Source: Scatomorpha sp964367935
GTDB lineage: Bacteria; Bacillota; Clostridia; Oscillospirales; Oscillospiraceae
NCBI GenBank assembly: GCA_964367935.1
Contig: CAYIYZ010000007.1
Coordinates: 1-64,000, forward strand
DNA length: 64,000 nt
Direction: 5' to 3'
The notes below the pieces were generated by a model, which worked only from the letters and a program-made list of their open reading frames with translations, made no database searches and had not been told where the DNA came from. A program made the translations under genes and the position numbers. Positions within the stretch are counted from its first letter, which is position 1; each line of letters starts with the position of its first letter. This document shows positions 52,485 to 60,525 of the stretch, in pieces.

Positions 52485-53555
52485 TTATTGACCGGCGGCT
52501 GTCTTGAAAGCCGTCCAAGCTTTTAAATGTGCTTCGTCCGCTTCGGGTGAAACATTCTGAATCATTTCAGTGTTATCTTGAAATTCCTCCGGAAGTGTTA
52601 GCAGTCTTTTTGTCGCTTCGTCGAACAGAGGATCGACTGCAATGTTAGTGCTGTAATATCCAAGCCACTCTGCGGCAGGCTTACCGACTTCCGCACGCAG
52701 GATATAGTCCATAAATTGGTGTGCGGCAGATGCGTTTGGTGCTTGGCTGGGAATGAACATTCCCATAAGGCCAAAGCCGACACCCTCTGAGGGGTACACA
52801 ACTTCAAGCTCGGGGTTTGTCATTAGGGCCTGTGTCACCATGCTTGTGTACATGACAGCTACTGAAACTTCACCTGAAAGCAGATCGCCTTGCAGGTTAT
52901 CGTCTTTGATGAGTCTGATGTTAGGTGCGAGCTCCACGAGCAAATCACCGGCTTCTTCGATGGTAGCGATGTCGTTTGTGTTATAACTCTCGCCCAATAC
53001 TTTTAGAGCCATACCGTTTATTACACGATAGTTTCCGATTATACCAACACTGTCGGCGAGGGACTCGTCCCATAGATCCTCGTAACCGTTGATGTCAATG
53101 TCGACACGGCTTGGGTCGTACACGATAGTCTGCACGCCGGCGCCGTGCGGGACGGAGTACTCATCTTCCGGGTCGAAGAATTGACCTTGGTATAGGGGAT
53201 TTACATTTACAATGTTTGGAATAAGAGTCTTATCAAGTTTTTGTGCTAAGCCTTCTTGAATTACCATTTCGATGATGTAATCATCTACGATAACAAGGTC
53301 GTAGTCGCCGCCCTCTGACACTTGCAGACGAGACAACATAGTTTCACCTGTGTCGAAGCTCGTGTAGTTGACCTCAATGCCCGTCTCTTCTTCAAATCCA
53401 CTCAGGACTTCTTCGGGGAACATACCTTCCCATGTGTAGAGGTTCAGAGTTTGGGTGCTCTCGGGTGCATCGTCTGCGGCATCGTTTGATGAGCAGGCGG
53501 ATAGCAGTGCAAAGCTAAGGGTAGCGACTGTGAGTAGTGCTATAATTTTTTTCAT
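52485..53555 (-). CDS. potD: Spermidine/putrescine-binding lipoprotein
   Basis: 356 residues. Lipoprotein signal with lipobox LLSAC, then a periplasmic-binding-protein-type fold with NLYTWEGMFPEEVLSGFEEE, YDLVIVDDYI and PHGAGVQTIVYD, as in PotD/PotF. It captures polyamine outside the membrane for the PotBC channel. Last gene of the potABCD run, 3 bases after potC. Confidence 0.94.
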   Translation of the reverse strand: MKKIIALLTVATLSFALLSACSSNDAADDAPESTQTLNLYTWEGMFPEEVLSGFEEETGIEVNYTSFDTGETMLSRLQVSEGGDYDLVIVDDYIIEMVIQEGLAQKLDKTLIPNIVNVNPLYQGQFFDPEDEYSVPHGAGVQTIVYDPSRVDIDINGYEDLWDESLADSVGIIGNYRVINGMALKVLGESYNTNDIATIEEAGDLLVELAPNIRLIKDDNLQGDLLSGEVSVAVMYTSMVTQALMTNPELEVVYPSEGVGFGLMGMFIPSQAPNASAAHQFMDYILRAEVGKPAAEWLGYYSTNIAVDPLFDEATKRLLTLPEEFQDNTEMIQNVSPEADEAHLKAWTAFKTAAGQ

Positions 53556-53558
53556 TTT

Positions 53559-54353
53559 TCAATTTCTCCTTTGTTTAGACGAATTTATTATCTGTGATAA
53601 AGCGACCACTGTCAGTGTAAACACGAGCATCATGGTGCAAAGTGCGTTGATTTTAGGCGTGATACCTGTGCGGAGTTGGGTGTAGATTTTTATCGGAAGT
53701 GTCGTAACATCGACGCCTGTCACAAACAGGCTTATGATAACATCGTCAAAGCTCATGGCAAAACTCAGTAGCATACCCGATAATATTGCCGGCATGAGCT
53801 GTGGCAAAGTGATATCAAAAAAAGCGCGTGGGGCAGATGCGCCAAGGTTACGTGCCGCTTCTACAATGCTTGGATCTAAGCCGACAAGTCGAGCTTTTAC
53901 CAATAGGAATATGTAAGGAATACAAAAACTGCTGTGCGCAAGTACGAGTGTCGTCATTCCAAACGGCAGTCCGAGCAGCGAGAAAAAGACAAGAAATGCC
54001 AAGGCGAGGATTATTTCGGGAATCATAATGGGTAGCAATGTCAAATTCTGTATCGCATTGCCGGCAAAGGGCTTACACTTTGAAAATCCGATTGCGCCCA
54101 ATGTACCGATGACTGCGGCGAGTGAACTTGAAAGTAGTGCTAGTACAATGCTGTTTCTAAGTGCGATAAACATGTCCTCGTCCTTGAAAAGCTCCACATA
54201 CCAGTCGAGGGAAAAACCCTCCCATATGGTGGAGATGCGTCCGCCGTTAAAGGAATATATGATAACAAGGACGATGGGTAGATACATAAAAGCAGTCAGG
54301 GTAAAGAGGTAACTGCGCCCTAATATGCCGACTGTGCCAATTCCACGTCTCAT
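53559..54353 (-). CDS. potC: Spermidine/putrescine ABC permease PotC
   Basis: 264 residues, about six membrane segments. The EAA loop EAARNLGASAPRAFFDITLP contacts the ATPase. Starts inside the end of potB (4-base overlap). Forms the channel with PotB. Confidence 0.93.
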   Translation of the reverse strand: MRRGIGTVGILGRSYLFTLTAFMYLPIVLVIIYSFNGGRISTIWEGFSLDWYVELFKDEDMFIALRNSIVLALLSSSLAAVIGTLGAIGFSKCKPFAGNAIQNLTLLPIMIPEIILALAFLVFFSLLGLPFGMTTLVLAHSSFCIPYIFLLVKARLVGLDPSIVEAARNLGASAPRAFFDITLPQLMPAILSGMLLSFAMSFDDVIISLFVTGVDVTTLPIKIYTQLRTGITPKINALCTMMLVFTLTVVALSQIINSSKQRRN

Positions 54354-55195
54354 AACAGTCCCTCCAGTTCGTTTGACTTCGACACTCTGCGATACAGGGT
54401 GAGTAGCAGTGTTGTCAAAAGCATGAGCATGACTGAGAGCGCGGCGGCGAAGGGCTGATTATGCGCTTTTAATAATTGCTCTTGAATCAAACTTCCCACC
54501 AAAACGACCTTGTTTCCGCCGAGGATGTCGGCGATGAAAAAGAGACCCATCGATGGTACGAATGTAAGAACAATCCCTGAAATAAGTCCCGGCAATGTGA
54601 GCGGGAGTGATACGGTGCAAAAGGCACGAAGTCTCGATGCGCCCAATGTTCGAGATGCTTCGACTAAGCTATAGTCAAGTTTTTCCGCACTGGAATATAC
54701 GGCGAATATCATAAATTGCAACAGGGCATATACCATACCCATGATGACCGCCGGGTAGGTGTAGAGCAGCTTCAGTGGCTCTTCGATTATCCCAAGGAAC
54801 ATAAGTGCACTGTCAAGCGTGCCGCCCGAGCGCAGTATTATTATCCAACCATACATACGGATGATACTGCTTGTCCAAAACGGAACCATCAGTGCTATGA
54901 GTAAAATGCGCTTACCTTTAGCTTCGAGCCTTGCCATCATATACCCGAAGGGGTATCCTAAAGCGGTTATTATGACGGTTGATGTCAAGGCGAGTTTGAA
55001 CGACTGCATGAAGGTTTCTATATATATCGGATCGAAAATATTACGGTAATTGTCGAGCGTGAATGTATTTACGACATTCCAACCGTCACCTTGCGTCTGG
55101 AAACTCAGCCAGACCATGTACAGTAGCGGCCCAAGCACGAAAATGAGGACGAACAGATAAAGTGGCAGTAAAAGTAGCCATAGTTTATGTTTCAT
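54350..55195 (-). CDS. potB: Spermidine/putrescine ABC permease PotB
   Basis: 281 residues, about six membrane segments, EAA loop EASRTLGASRLRAFCTVSLP. Overlaps potA by 11 bases and potC by 4, a tightly coupled operon. Confidence 0.93.
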   Translation of the reverse strand: MKHKLWLLLLPLYLFVLIFVLGPLLYMVWLSFQTQGDGWNVVNTFTLDNYRNIFDPIYIETFMQSFKLALTSTVIITALGYPFGYMMARLEAKGKRILLIALMVPFWTSSIIRMYGWIIILRSGGTLDSALMFLGIIEEPLKLLYTYPAVIMGMVYALLQFMIFAVYSSAEKLDYSLVEASRTLGASRLRAFCTVSLPLTLPGLISGIVLTFVPSMGLFFIADILGGNKVVLVGSLIQEQLLKAHNQPFAAALSVMLMLLTTLLLTLYRRVSKSNELEGLL

Positions 55196-56264
55196 CGAGA
55201 CCTCCCGTGCAGTTCACGGGACCCGCATTGTGAGCGTTCCAATTTATGTGCACTTCACTTCCTATCTCCATACCAACGTCAAGACCGAGACGACTTGCAA
55301 CGATTTCTTGACCGTCGGATGTGCGCAGTGTTATGTACAGCATACCGCCAATGAAGTTGTTCTGGACAACTTGTGCTTGTATGCCTTCTGTGCAAAATTC
55401 AACGTATTCGCTTCGCAATGAGAGAGTGGTCGTGGCTCCTGCTTGTTTCGGGCAATTATCACGCCTTGCCCTGAGTGTTACACCTTGATGCGAGACAATG
55501 AATTCATCGCCATCGACACCGATGATCGTACATGGAATAAGGTTGGCGTTGCCTACAAAGCGTGCGACATAGTCGGTGGCAGGCCTATTATATATCTCTG
55601 CCGGAGTCCCAAATTGCTCAAATTTCCCTGCACGCATGACAGCTATCATATCGGACATGTTCAGAGCCTCTTCCTGATCATGTGTTATGTATAGGAAAGT
55701 GATGCCAAGCTGTTTCTGAAGGCGTTTCAGCTCCACTTGCATCTGCCGGCGAAGCTGCAAATCCAGTGCCCCGAGAGGCTCATCTAAGAGCATGACTTGT
55801 GGGCGACTGACAAGGGCACGTGCAATAGCGACCCTTTGCCGCTGTCCGCCGGATAATTCGGTCGGCATTCTCTTCTCATATCCCTCGAGAGCGACAAGAG
55901 CCAATGCACGCTCTACCGCCGTGCGCCGTTCTTCCTTTGATTCACCACGAAGTTTAAGGCTGTAGGCAATGTTGTCTGCGACATTCATGTGTGGGAAGAG
56001 TGCATAGTTTTGGAACACCATGCTGACACCACGACGATTTGGCGGCAATTTTGAGATTTCTTTGTTGTCGATATAAATTTCGCCCTCCTCGCACGGCACA
56101 AGTCCGGCTATTGCACGGAGCAATGTCGTCTTGCCACAGCCTGAGGCGCCAAGTATAGTGATAAATTCACCCTTCTTGACTTCGAAATCGAGTTTCTCAA
56201 AGACGCTCACACTATCAAAAGACTTAGAGAGACCTTTGATTTTTAGTATTGTTTCATCTGCCAT
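55185..56264 (-). CDS. potA: Spermidine/putrescine ABC transporter ATPase
   Basis: 359 residues. Walker A GASGCGKTTLLR (near 38-49), ABC signature LSGGQRQRVAIARAL, Walker B VMLLDEPLGALD, and a C-terminal TOBE domain. Powers polyamine import. AAGGAG precedes the ATG. It lies 12 bases after an MFS gene. Confidence 0.95.
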   Translation of the reverse strand: MADETILKIKGLSKSFDSVSVFEKLDFEVKKGEFITILGASGCGKTTLLRAIAGLVPCEEGEIYIDNKEISKLPPNRRGVSMVFQNYALFPHMNVADNIAYSLKLRGESKEERRTAVERALALVALEGYEKRMPTELSGGQRQRVAIARALVSRPQVMLLDEPLGALDLQLRRQMQVELKRLQKQLGITFLYITHDQEEALNMSDMIAVMRAGKFEQFGTPAEIYNRPATDYVARFVGNANLIPCTIIGVDGDEFIVSHQGVTLRARRDNCPKQAGATTTLSLRSEYVEFCTEGIQAQVVQNNFIGGMLYITLRTSDGQEIVASRLGLDVGMEIGSEVHINWNAHNAGPVNCTGGLDET

Positions 56265-56276
56265 TTTTTGACTCCT

Positions 56277-57491
56277 TTATTGATCGCGTGAAAAAGCGAT
56301 TTTCACACTCGGCAGTAAGTATGATATAACTGCAAGTGCGACGGCACATATGCCGAGTATTAAAAACAGGACATTTGCGCCCATCAAGTCGGCAAATTGT
56401 CCGGAGAACATCATACTAAAGGGCATAGACAATGCCTGAACGGCATGCATTACGGTGAAAGCCCTGCCCAGATATTCGTTTGGGATTTTTATTTGGAAAG
56501 TTGCGTTTAAGATGCCATAGTAGAAAGGGATGCTCACGCCCATAAAAAAGGCGAGTACAGCAAAGTATATGATGCCGCTTGGACTAAGGCAACCGATCAG
56601 CAGCAAGCTAAGTCCGTAGCAAAGGATGGAGGCGTGAAAGCCGAGCAAGGGGCGCAGTTTATGTCCGAAGGCACCGAGAGCGAGCGAGCCGAGCAAAGAG
56701 CCGACCGCAGCTATGATTTCGATTACCGCAGCCCCCGATTCACCGCCACCGAAATAGACCATGGCGACATATGGATACAGGGTGCCGACAGGTGCATACA
56801 CTATGCAGTACAGTGCGCTGACGACAAGTATGGCCAGCATACCCGGTATGCCTGCGATTGCCCTACAGCCGTCCTTGAGGTCACGTACGAGATGAATGTC
56901 GTCATGCACTTGGCTCTTAGCCTGCTCTATTTTGATAGGTGCAAGGAAAACTACAGCGACCAGTGCGCCGATTACATCGAAAAATACGATGACATATAAA
57001 GGAAGTGCACTGTTTAAAAAGAGTGCAAGTCCGGGTGAAATCAAGTGACTCACTGTTTGAAATGTCTGAAAGAAGCCGGCATATTTTGTCAGTGACTCCT
57101 TAGGGACAATCAGCGGAGTCAGCGCCTGCACTGCAGGTGCATGGAGTGCTGAGCCGACAGAACGTAGCCCGAGTACTAAGAAAATAAGCCATACGGGAAG
57201 CGGGCCGAGCAGTGCTGCGATGCTAAGTAAAAGACTGCAACCGGCTATGAACAGATCCGAGAAAATGATAATTTTCTTTCGTGAGAAGCGGTCAATCACC
57301 ACACCGGTAAAAAGAGCAATTATCGCCTGCGGCACGTATGCGATGATGACGGCCACGGACAGTACCATGGCAGAACCTGTCTGCGCTGTGAGATACCAGA
57401 CGATACACATCTGAAATATAGAGCTTGTCAACAGCGATACAGACTGCCCAAACCAGATACTGAATATGGAGCGTTGCCAAGTATGTTTCAT
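56277..57491 (-). CDS. MFS transporter (MFS_3/macrolide-efflux type)
   Basis: 404 residues, twelve membrane segments. The start FSIWFGQSVSLLTSSIFQMCIVWYLT and the loop GVVIDRFSRKKIIIFSD match the MefA/EntS-like drug or siderophore exporters. Substrate unknown. The 12-base gap to potA puts it in the same transcript as the polyamine importer, so a link to polyamines is possible. A divergent-type HxlR regulator gene lies 104 bases upstream on the same strand. Confidence 0.88.
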   Translation of the reverse strand: MKHTWQRSIFSIWFGQSVSLLTSSIFQMCIVWYLTAQTGSAMVLSVAVIIAYVPQAIIALFTGVVIDRFSRKKIIIFSDLFIAGCSLLLSIAALLGPLPVWLIFLVLGLRSVGSALHAPAVQALTPLIVPKESLTKYAGFFQTFQTVSHLISPGLALFLNSALPLYVIVFFDVIGALVAVVFLAPIKIEQAKSQVHDDIHLVRDLKDGCRAIAGIPGMLAILVVSALYCIVYAPVGTLYPYVAMVYFGGGESGAAVIEIIAAVGSLLGSLALGAFGHKLRPLLGFHASILCYGLSLLLIGCLSPSGIIYFAVLAFFMGVSIPFYYGILNATFQIKIPNEYLGRAFTVMHAVQALSMPFSMMFSGQFADLMGANVLFLILGICAVALAVISYLLPSVKIAFSRDQ

Positions 57492-57595
57492 GAATACCTC
57501 GATTATTAATAGTTTTTAACGGAATATTACATTATATGCGGTATATTTTATTTAGTAAGCCTTGTCCGCTTGCAACATGGCATGGGTAGTATAAT

Positions 57596-57955
57596 TTAAC
57601 AGTCATAAAACTTAGATAAATCGGTCATAATTTCGTATTTACCGTTATTGTTTTTATTGCCCCAGCAACACATTAGCTCTAAAATTTCAAGTAGCGAGGC
57701 ACCTTTATCCGTAACGGAATACTCAACTTTCGGAGGAATACAATCATATGACTTTCTCGTTATCAGACCGTCGGTTTCAAGTTCCCTCAGCTGATTTGTG
57801 AGTGTCTTTTGCGAAACCATTGTGGTATACCTGAGGAGTTCGTTAAACCTCTTCGTACCATCTTTTATCAAGATTAGCAGAATCAGAGGTTTGCATTTAC
57901 CGCCGATCATGTTAAGAGTTATTTCAATTTCAGAATGAATTTTGTACTTTTCCAT
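57596..57955 (-). CDS. HxlR-family transcriptional regulator
   Basis: 119 residues, winged helix with MIGGKCKPLILLILIKDG, RFNELLRYTTMVSQKTLTNQLREL and VEYSVTDKGASL. The extra Cys residues (ELMCCWG and a terminal Cys) are notable, as some HxlR proteins sense thiol-reactive compounds. It is the nearest regulator upstream of the MFS-potABCD run and may control it. Confidence 0.9.
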   Translation of the reverse strand: MEKYKIHSEIEITLNMIGGKCKPLILLILIKDGTKRFNELLRYTTMVSQKTLTNQLRELETDGLITRKSYDCIPPKVEYSVTDKGASLLEILELMCCWGNKNNNGKYEIMTDLSKFYDC

Positions 57956-58066
57956 GCTCGCACCTCGCTCTTTTGTACTATACAGTAATTTTTAGCATAT
58001 GATACATTGTACCCTTGTTGGCAAATCTTGTCAAGTTAATTTAAATAGGAGAAAAAGAAAAAAATC

Positions 58067-58112
58067 ACGCCCTAATAAAACTTAAGGCCCGAATTGGATG
58101 CAACGGCACGTT
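58067..58112 (-). repeat. Extra copy of the tRNA-Arg 3' flank
   Basis: A degenerate hairpin CGCCCTAA...TTAAGGCCCG followed by AATTGGATGCAACGGCACGT matches the real tRNA 3' flank at 58159-58211, 97 bp away. It looks like the remains of a second tRNA unit. Nothing else is seen in 57956-58158. Confidence 0.55.
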
Positions 58113-58159
58113 ATTGTCAAGAGTACCCGAGATTCGGATATTTCCGTCGCAGGCAAAAA

Positions 58160-58188
58160 ACGCACCCTAAGCAATAACTTAGAGTGCG
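58160..58188 (-). terminator. Terminator of the tRNA-Arg gene
   Basis: Stem CGCACxCTAAG/CTTAGxGTGCG with a run of six T's on the minus strand, about 25 bases after the tRNA CCA end. Confidence 0.75.
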
Positions 58189-58211
58189 AATTGGATGCAA
58201 CGGCACGTTGC

Positions 58212-58288
58212 TGGCACCCCCGGCGTGACTCGAACACACTACATTCCGCTTAGGAGGCGGACCCTCTATCCCGGTGAGGTACGGGGGC
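58212..58288 (-). tRNA. tRNA-Arg (anticodon CCT)
   Basis: 77 bases including an encoded CCA. Acceptor GCCCCCG/CGGGGGT, D arm CCTC/GAGG with a GG in the loop, anticodon stem TCCGC/GCGGA around CTCCTAA (T33, anticodon CCT, reads AGG), and T arm with TTCGAGT. All four arms fold. Its 5' 26 bases are repeated twice upstream in a 152-bp tandem array. Confidence 0.95.
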
Positions 58289-58648
58289 GTATATTAAGTT
58301 GAATGAACACGTAAGTGGAGTCGCAATCTGCGTGAGGTTCCGCCTCCTCTGCCCCGAAGGGGCGTTAAATGCGGACATGGGGCCCCGCGAAAACCTGTTT
58401 TCGTGGGTAATGAACCTCTATCCCGGTGAGGTACGGGGGCGTATATTAAGTTGAATGAACACGTAAGTGGAGTCGCAATCTGCGTGAGGTTCCGCCTCCT
58501 CTGCCCCGAAGGGGCGTTAAATGCGGACATGGGGCCCCGCGAAAACCTGTTTTCGTGGGTAATGAACCTCTATCCCGGTGAGGTACGGGGGCGTATATTA
58601 AGTTGAATGAACACGTAAGTGGAGTCGCAATCTGCGTGAGGTTCCGCC
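58263..58648 (-). repeat. 152-bp tandem array containing the tRNA-Arg 5' half
   Basis: Units start at 58263, 58415 and 58567 (exact 152-bp period). The third is cut at about 58648. Each unit begins with the 26 bases that form the tRNA 5' acceptor and D arm, then carries the upstream flank, a GCCCC/GGGGC hairpin and a GCGAAAA/TTTTCGT hairpin. Only the unit at 58263 joins a full tRNA. The open frames 58294-58685 are products of this repeat, not genes. Confidence 0.85.
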
Positions 58649-58995
58649 CCTCGACATAAATTCCGCCCACAGGCATTAAAGTCACATAGCGACTTTAGAC
58701 AAGCCAAATTATTTTATAACAAGAGCCTGTTTTTGTCAATATAATTCTTTGTGCATAGCTAAGGGGACGATTAGTGTGGCTAATACATGTGCGTTTAAAA
58801 ATAAGTGTGGACATTTGGGCGGAGAGGGAGTATATTGATGGGACGGACAGCGTTTTTGTTACGTAGGGGAGTAAGGTTACAAGTGGGAAGCTTGCCAAAA
58901 AGTTAGAGTAAGCTCTCGTCCTTTGCCTGGTCTGACTTTTGAAAAATGTTAGATTTTATCTGAGGCGGGGCGTGTATCCGACGAAGATTCTGCTT
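58649..58995. other. Intergenic DNA with no recognisable gene
   Basis: About 350 bases between the tRNA array and the MATE gene. The only structure seen is a small hairpin TAAAGTC/GACTTTA at 58677-58695. Short open frames here have no ribosome site. Confidence 0.5.
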
Positions 58996-59049
58996 GAGGC
59001 TCGCAAGCCGAGAACTCCATAATTGGCGAAACATCTGTTTTTCGCCAGA
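58996..59049 (+). repeat. Dispersed two-hairpin repeat, copy 3
   Basis: GAGGCTCGCAAGCCGAGAAC to TTTTTCGCCAGA, one base different from copy 1 in the conserved spacer (ACTCC for ACCCC). As with copy 1 before metG, it ends directly before the ribosome site of the next gene. Confidence 0.65.
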
Positions 59050-59066
59050 TAGAGAGAAGGGGTAGT

Positions 59067-60452
59067 ATTTTTAGTTTTTTGAGACAGCCGGAGGGCTATT
59101 ATAAGGGTGCGATTACGCTGATGGCACCGATGATCCTGCAAAATGCAGTCAGCAGTTTCATGTCCTTGGCGGATAATTTCATGGTTGGCGCTTTGGGTGA
59201 GACGGAGCTTGCAGCGGTAACGATGGCGAATACGCTGTTTTTTGTGCTTATGCTCCTCAACTTCGGCGTAATGTCGGGCACGAGCGTTTTGGTAGCACAG
59301 TATAATGGGCGTGGCGATAAGCGTGCGATAAACAGGATAATGGGCGTAGGACTTTACATGTCAATCATAGCGACACTTATCGTCTCTATAATTGCTGCAC
59401 TGTTCCCGACGCAGATAATGGGTGTGCTCACGAATAACGCAGACCTCATTGAGCCGGGTGCGGAGTATATGCGCATAGTGGGCTTTTCTTATGTGTTCAT
59501 GGGCATGTCGGGCGTGTACATAGCAGTTATGCGCAGCATGGAAAATACAAAGCTCGGTGCATATGTGTTGGTGGCGTCCGGAGCGATGAATGTGCTTTTA
59601 AACTACATGTTTATATTCGGCAACTTCGGGGCGCCGGAATTAGGTTGCGCCGGAGCGGCTTTGGCAACTTTGCTCAGCCGTATGTTTGAGGCGGTAATCG
59701 TGTATATATATGCTTTCAGGTCAAAGCTTTTGACTTTAGAGCTTAAGCTTATTTTGAGACCGGGCAAGATAATAGTCGGAGACTTTATAAGGTTCAGTCT
59801 ACCGGTAATGATAAACGAGGCTTTGTGGGGCACGGCGGTGTCCATATATTCTATTATCATGGGGCATATGGACAACAGTACGCCGATACTGGCGGCGTAT
59901 ACTATATCGAGCAACATAGAGCGACTCGTGTCAATGGCGCTGTTTGCCTCAGCGAATGCCACGGGTGTACTTGTAGGAAAAGAGATAGGAAAAGGCTCGA
60001 GCGTAGAGACCATACGCTCACGTAGTGCGGCGCTTAATGTCATGTGTGTCGCAACGGGTATATTGAGTGCTGCGGCCTTAATGCTTGTGCGGCAATTTGC
60101 TTTGGACGGCTTTATCTTCCCACTTATGAACATATCACCCGAGGCGGCAGAGATATCAAAATATATGCTGCTTGTCTTGGCGATGGGCTTGCCCATACGA
60201 GCATTTAATATGTGTAATATAGTGGGTGTGTTCCGCAGTGGTGGTGATGTCACATACAGCCTTATCTGTGATGTCGTGCCTATGTTTCTCATCTGCGTGC
60301 CCGTGGTGGGCATATCCGCACTTGTGTTTATGCAGAGTATAACGCTCGTGTACCTATTTAGGTTCCTTGACGAGGTTGTTAAGATAGTCATGTGTGCGGC
60401 GAGGCTTAAGTCCGGTAAATGGGTTAATAATATTACAAGAGAGATCTTATAG
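59067..60452 (+). CDS. MATE-family efflux transporter, probable ATT start
   Basis: 461 residues, twelve membrane segments. Two MATE halves open with LMAPMILQNAVSSFMSLADN and FSLPVMINEALWGTAVSIYS. Exports cationic compounds using Na+ or H+. ATT 59067 has AAGGGG 4 bases upstream and gives FSFLRQPEGYYKGAITL, the normal MATE lead-in. TTG 59079 is the first conventional start but has no ribosome site at a workable distance. A strong bidirectional terminator follows. Confidence 0.88.
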   Translation: MFSFLRQPEGYYKGAITLMAPMILQNAVSSFMSLADNFMVGALGETELAAVTMANTLFFVLMLLNFGVMSGTSVLVAQYNGRGDKRAINRIMGVGLYMSIIATLIVSIIAALFPTQIMGVLTNNADLIEPGAEYMRIVGFSYVFMGMSGVYIAVMRSMENTKLGAYVLVASGAMNVLLNYMFIFGNFGAPELGCAGAALATLLSRMFEAVIVYIYAFRSKLLTLELKLILRPGKIIVGDFIRFSLPVMINEALWGTAVSIYSIIMGHMDNSTPILAAYTISSNIERLVSMALFASANATGVLVGKEIGKGSSVETIRSRSAALNVMCVATGILSAAALMLVRQFALDGFIFPLMNISPEAAEISKYMLLVLAMGLPIRAFNMCNIVGVFRSGGDVTYSLICDVVPMFLICVPVVGISALVFMQSITLVYLFRFLDEVVKIVMCAARLKSGKWVNNITREIL

Positions 60453-60467
60453 TGCTAGCTATACTGC

Positions 60468-60520
60468 AAAATAGAAACAGCCTTGAAAAGCGTCAAGCTT
60501 TTCAAGGCTGTTTCTATTTT
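60468..60520. terminator. Bidirectional terminator between MATE and the diguanylate cyclase
   Basis: Perfect 24-bp stem (60468-60491 with 60497-60520), loop GTCAA, with A's and T's at its ends so it works both ways. Confidence 0.9.
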
Positions 60521-60525
60521 GTTAT

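Noticed and set aside
58067..58648. CRISPR array
   Set aside because: Repeats are 152 bp direct tandem units with no unique spacers, and no cas gene is present.
58294..58685. Two overlapping minus-strand frames with near-identical products
   Set aside because: Both are read from the 152-bp tandem repeat beside the tRNA; no start sites.
58212..59066. Integrated mobile element next to the tRNA
   Set aside because: No integrase or other mobile gene; the repeat involves the tRNA 5' half, while integration usually uses the 3' half.
59603..60391. 262-codon open frame on the minus strand
   Set aside because: Antisense to the MATE gene, no ribosome site, no recognisable domain.
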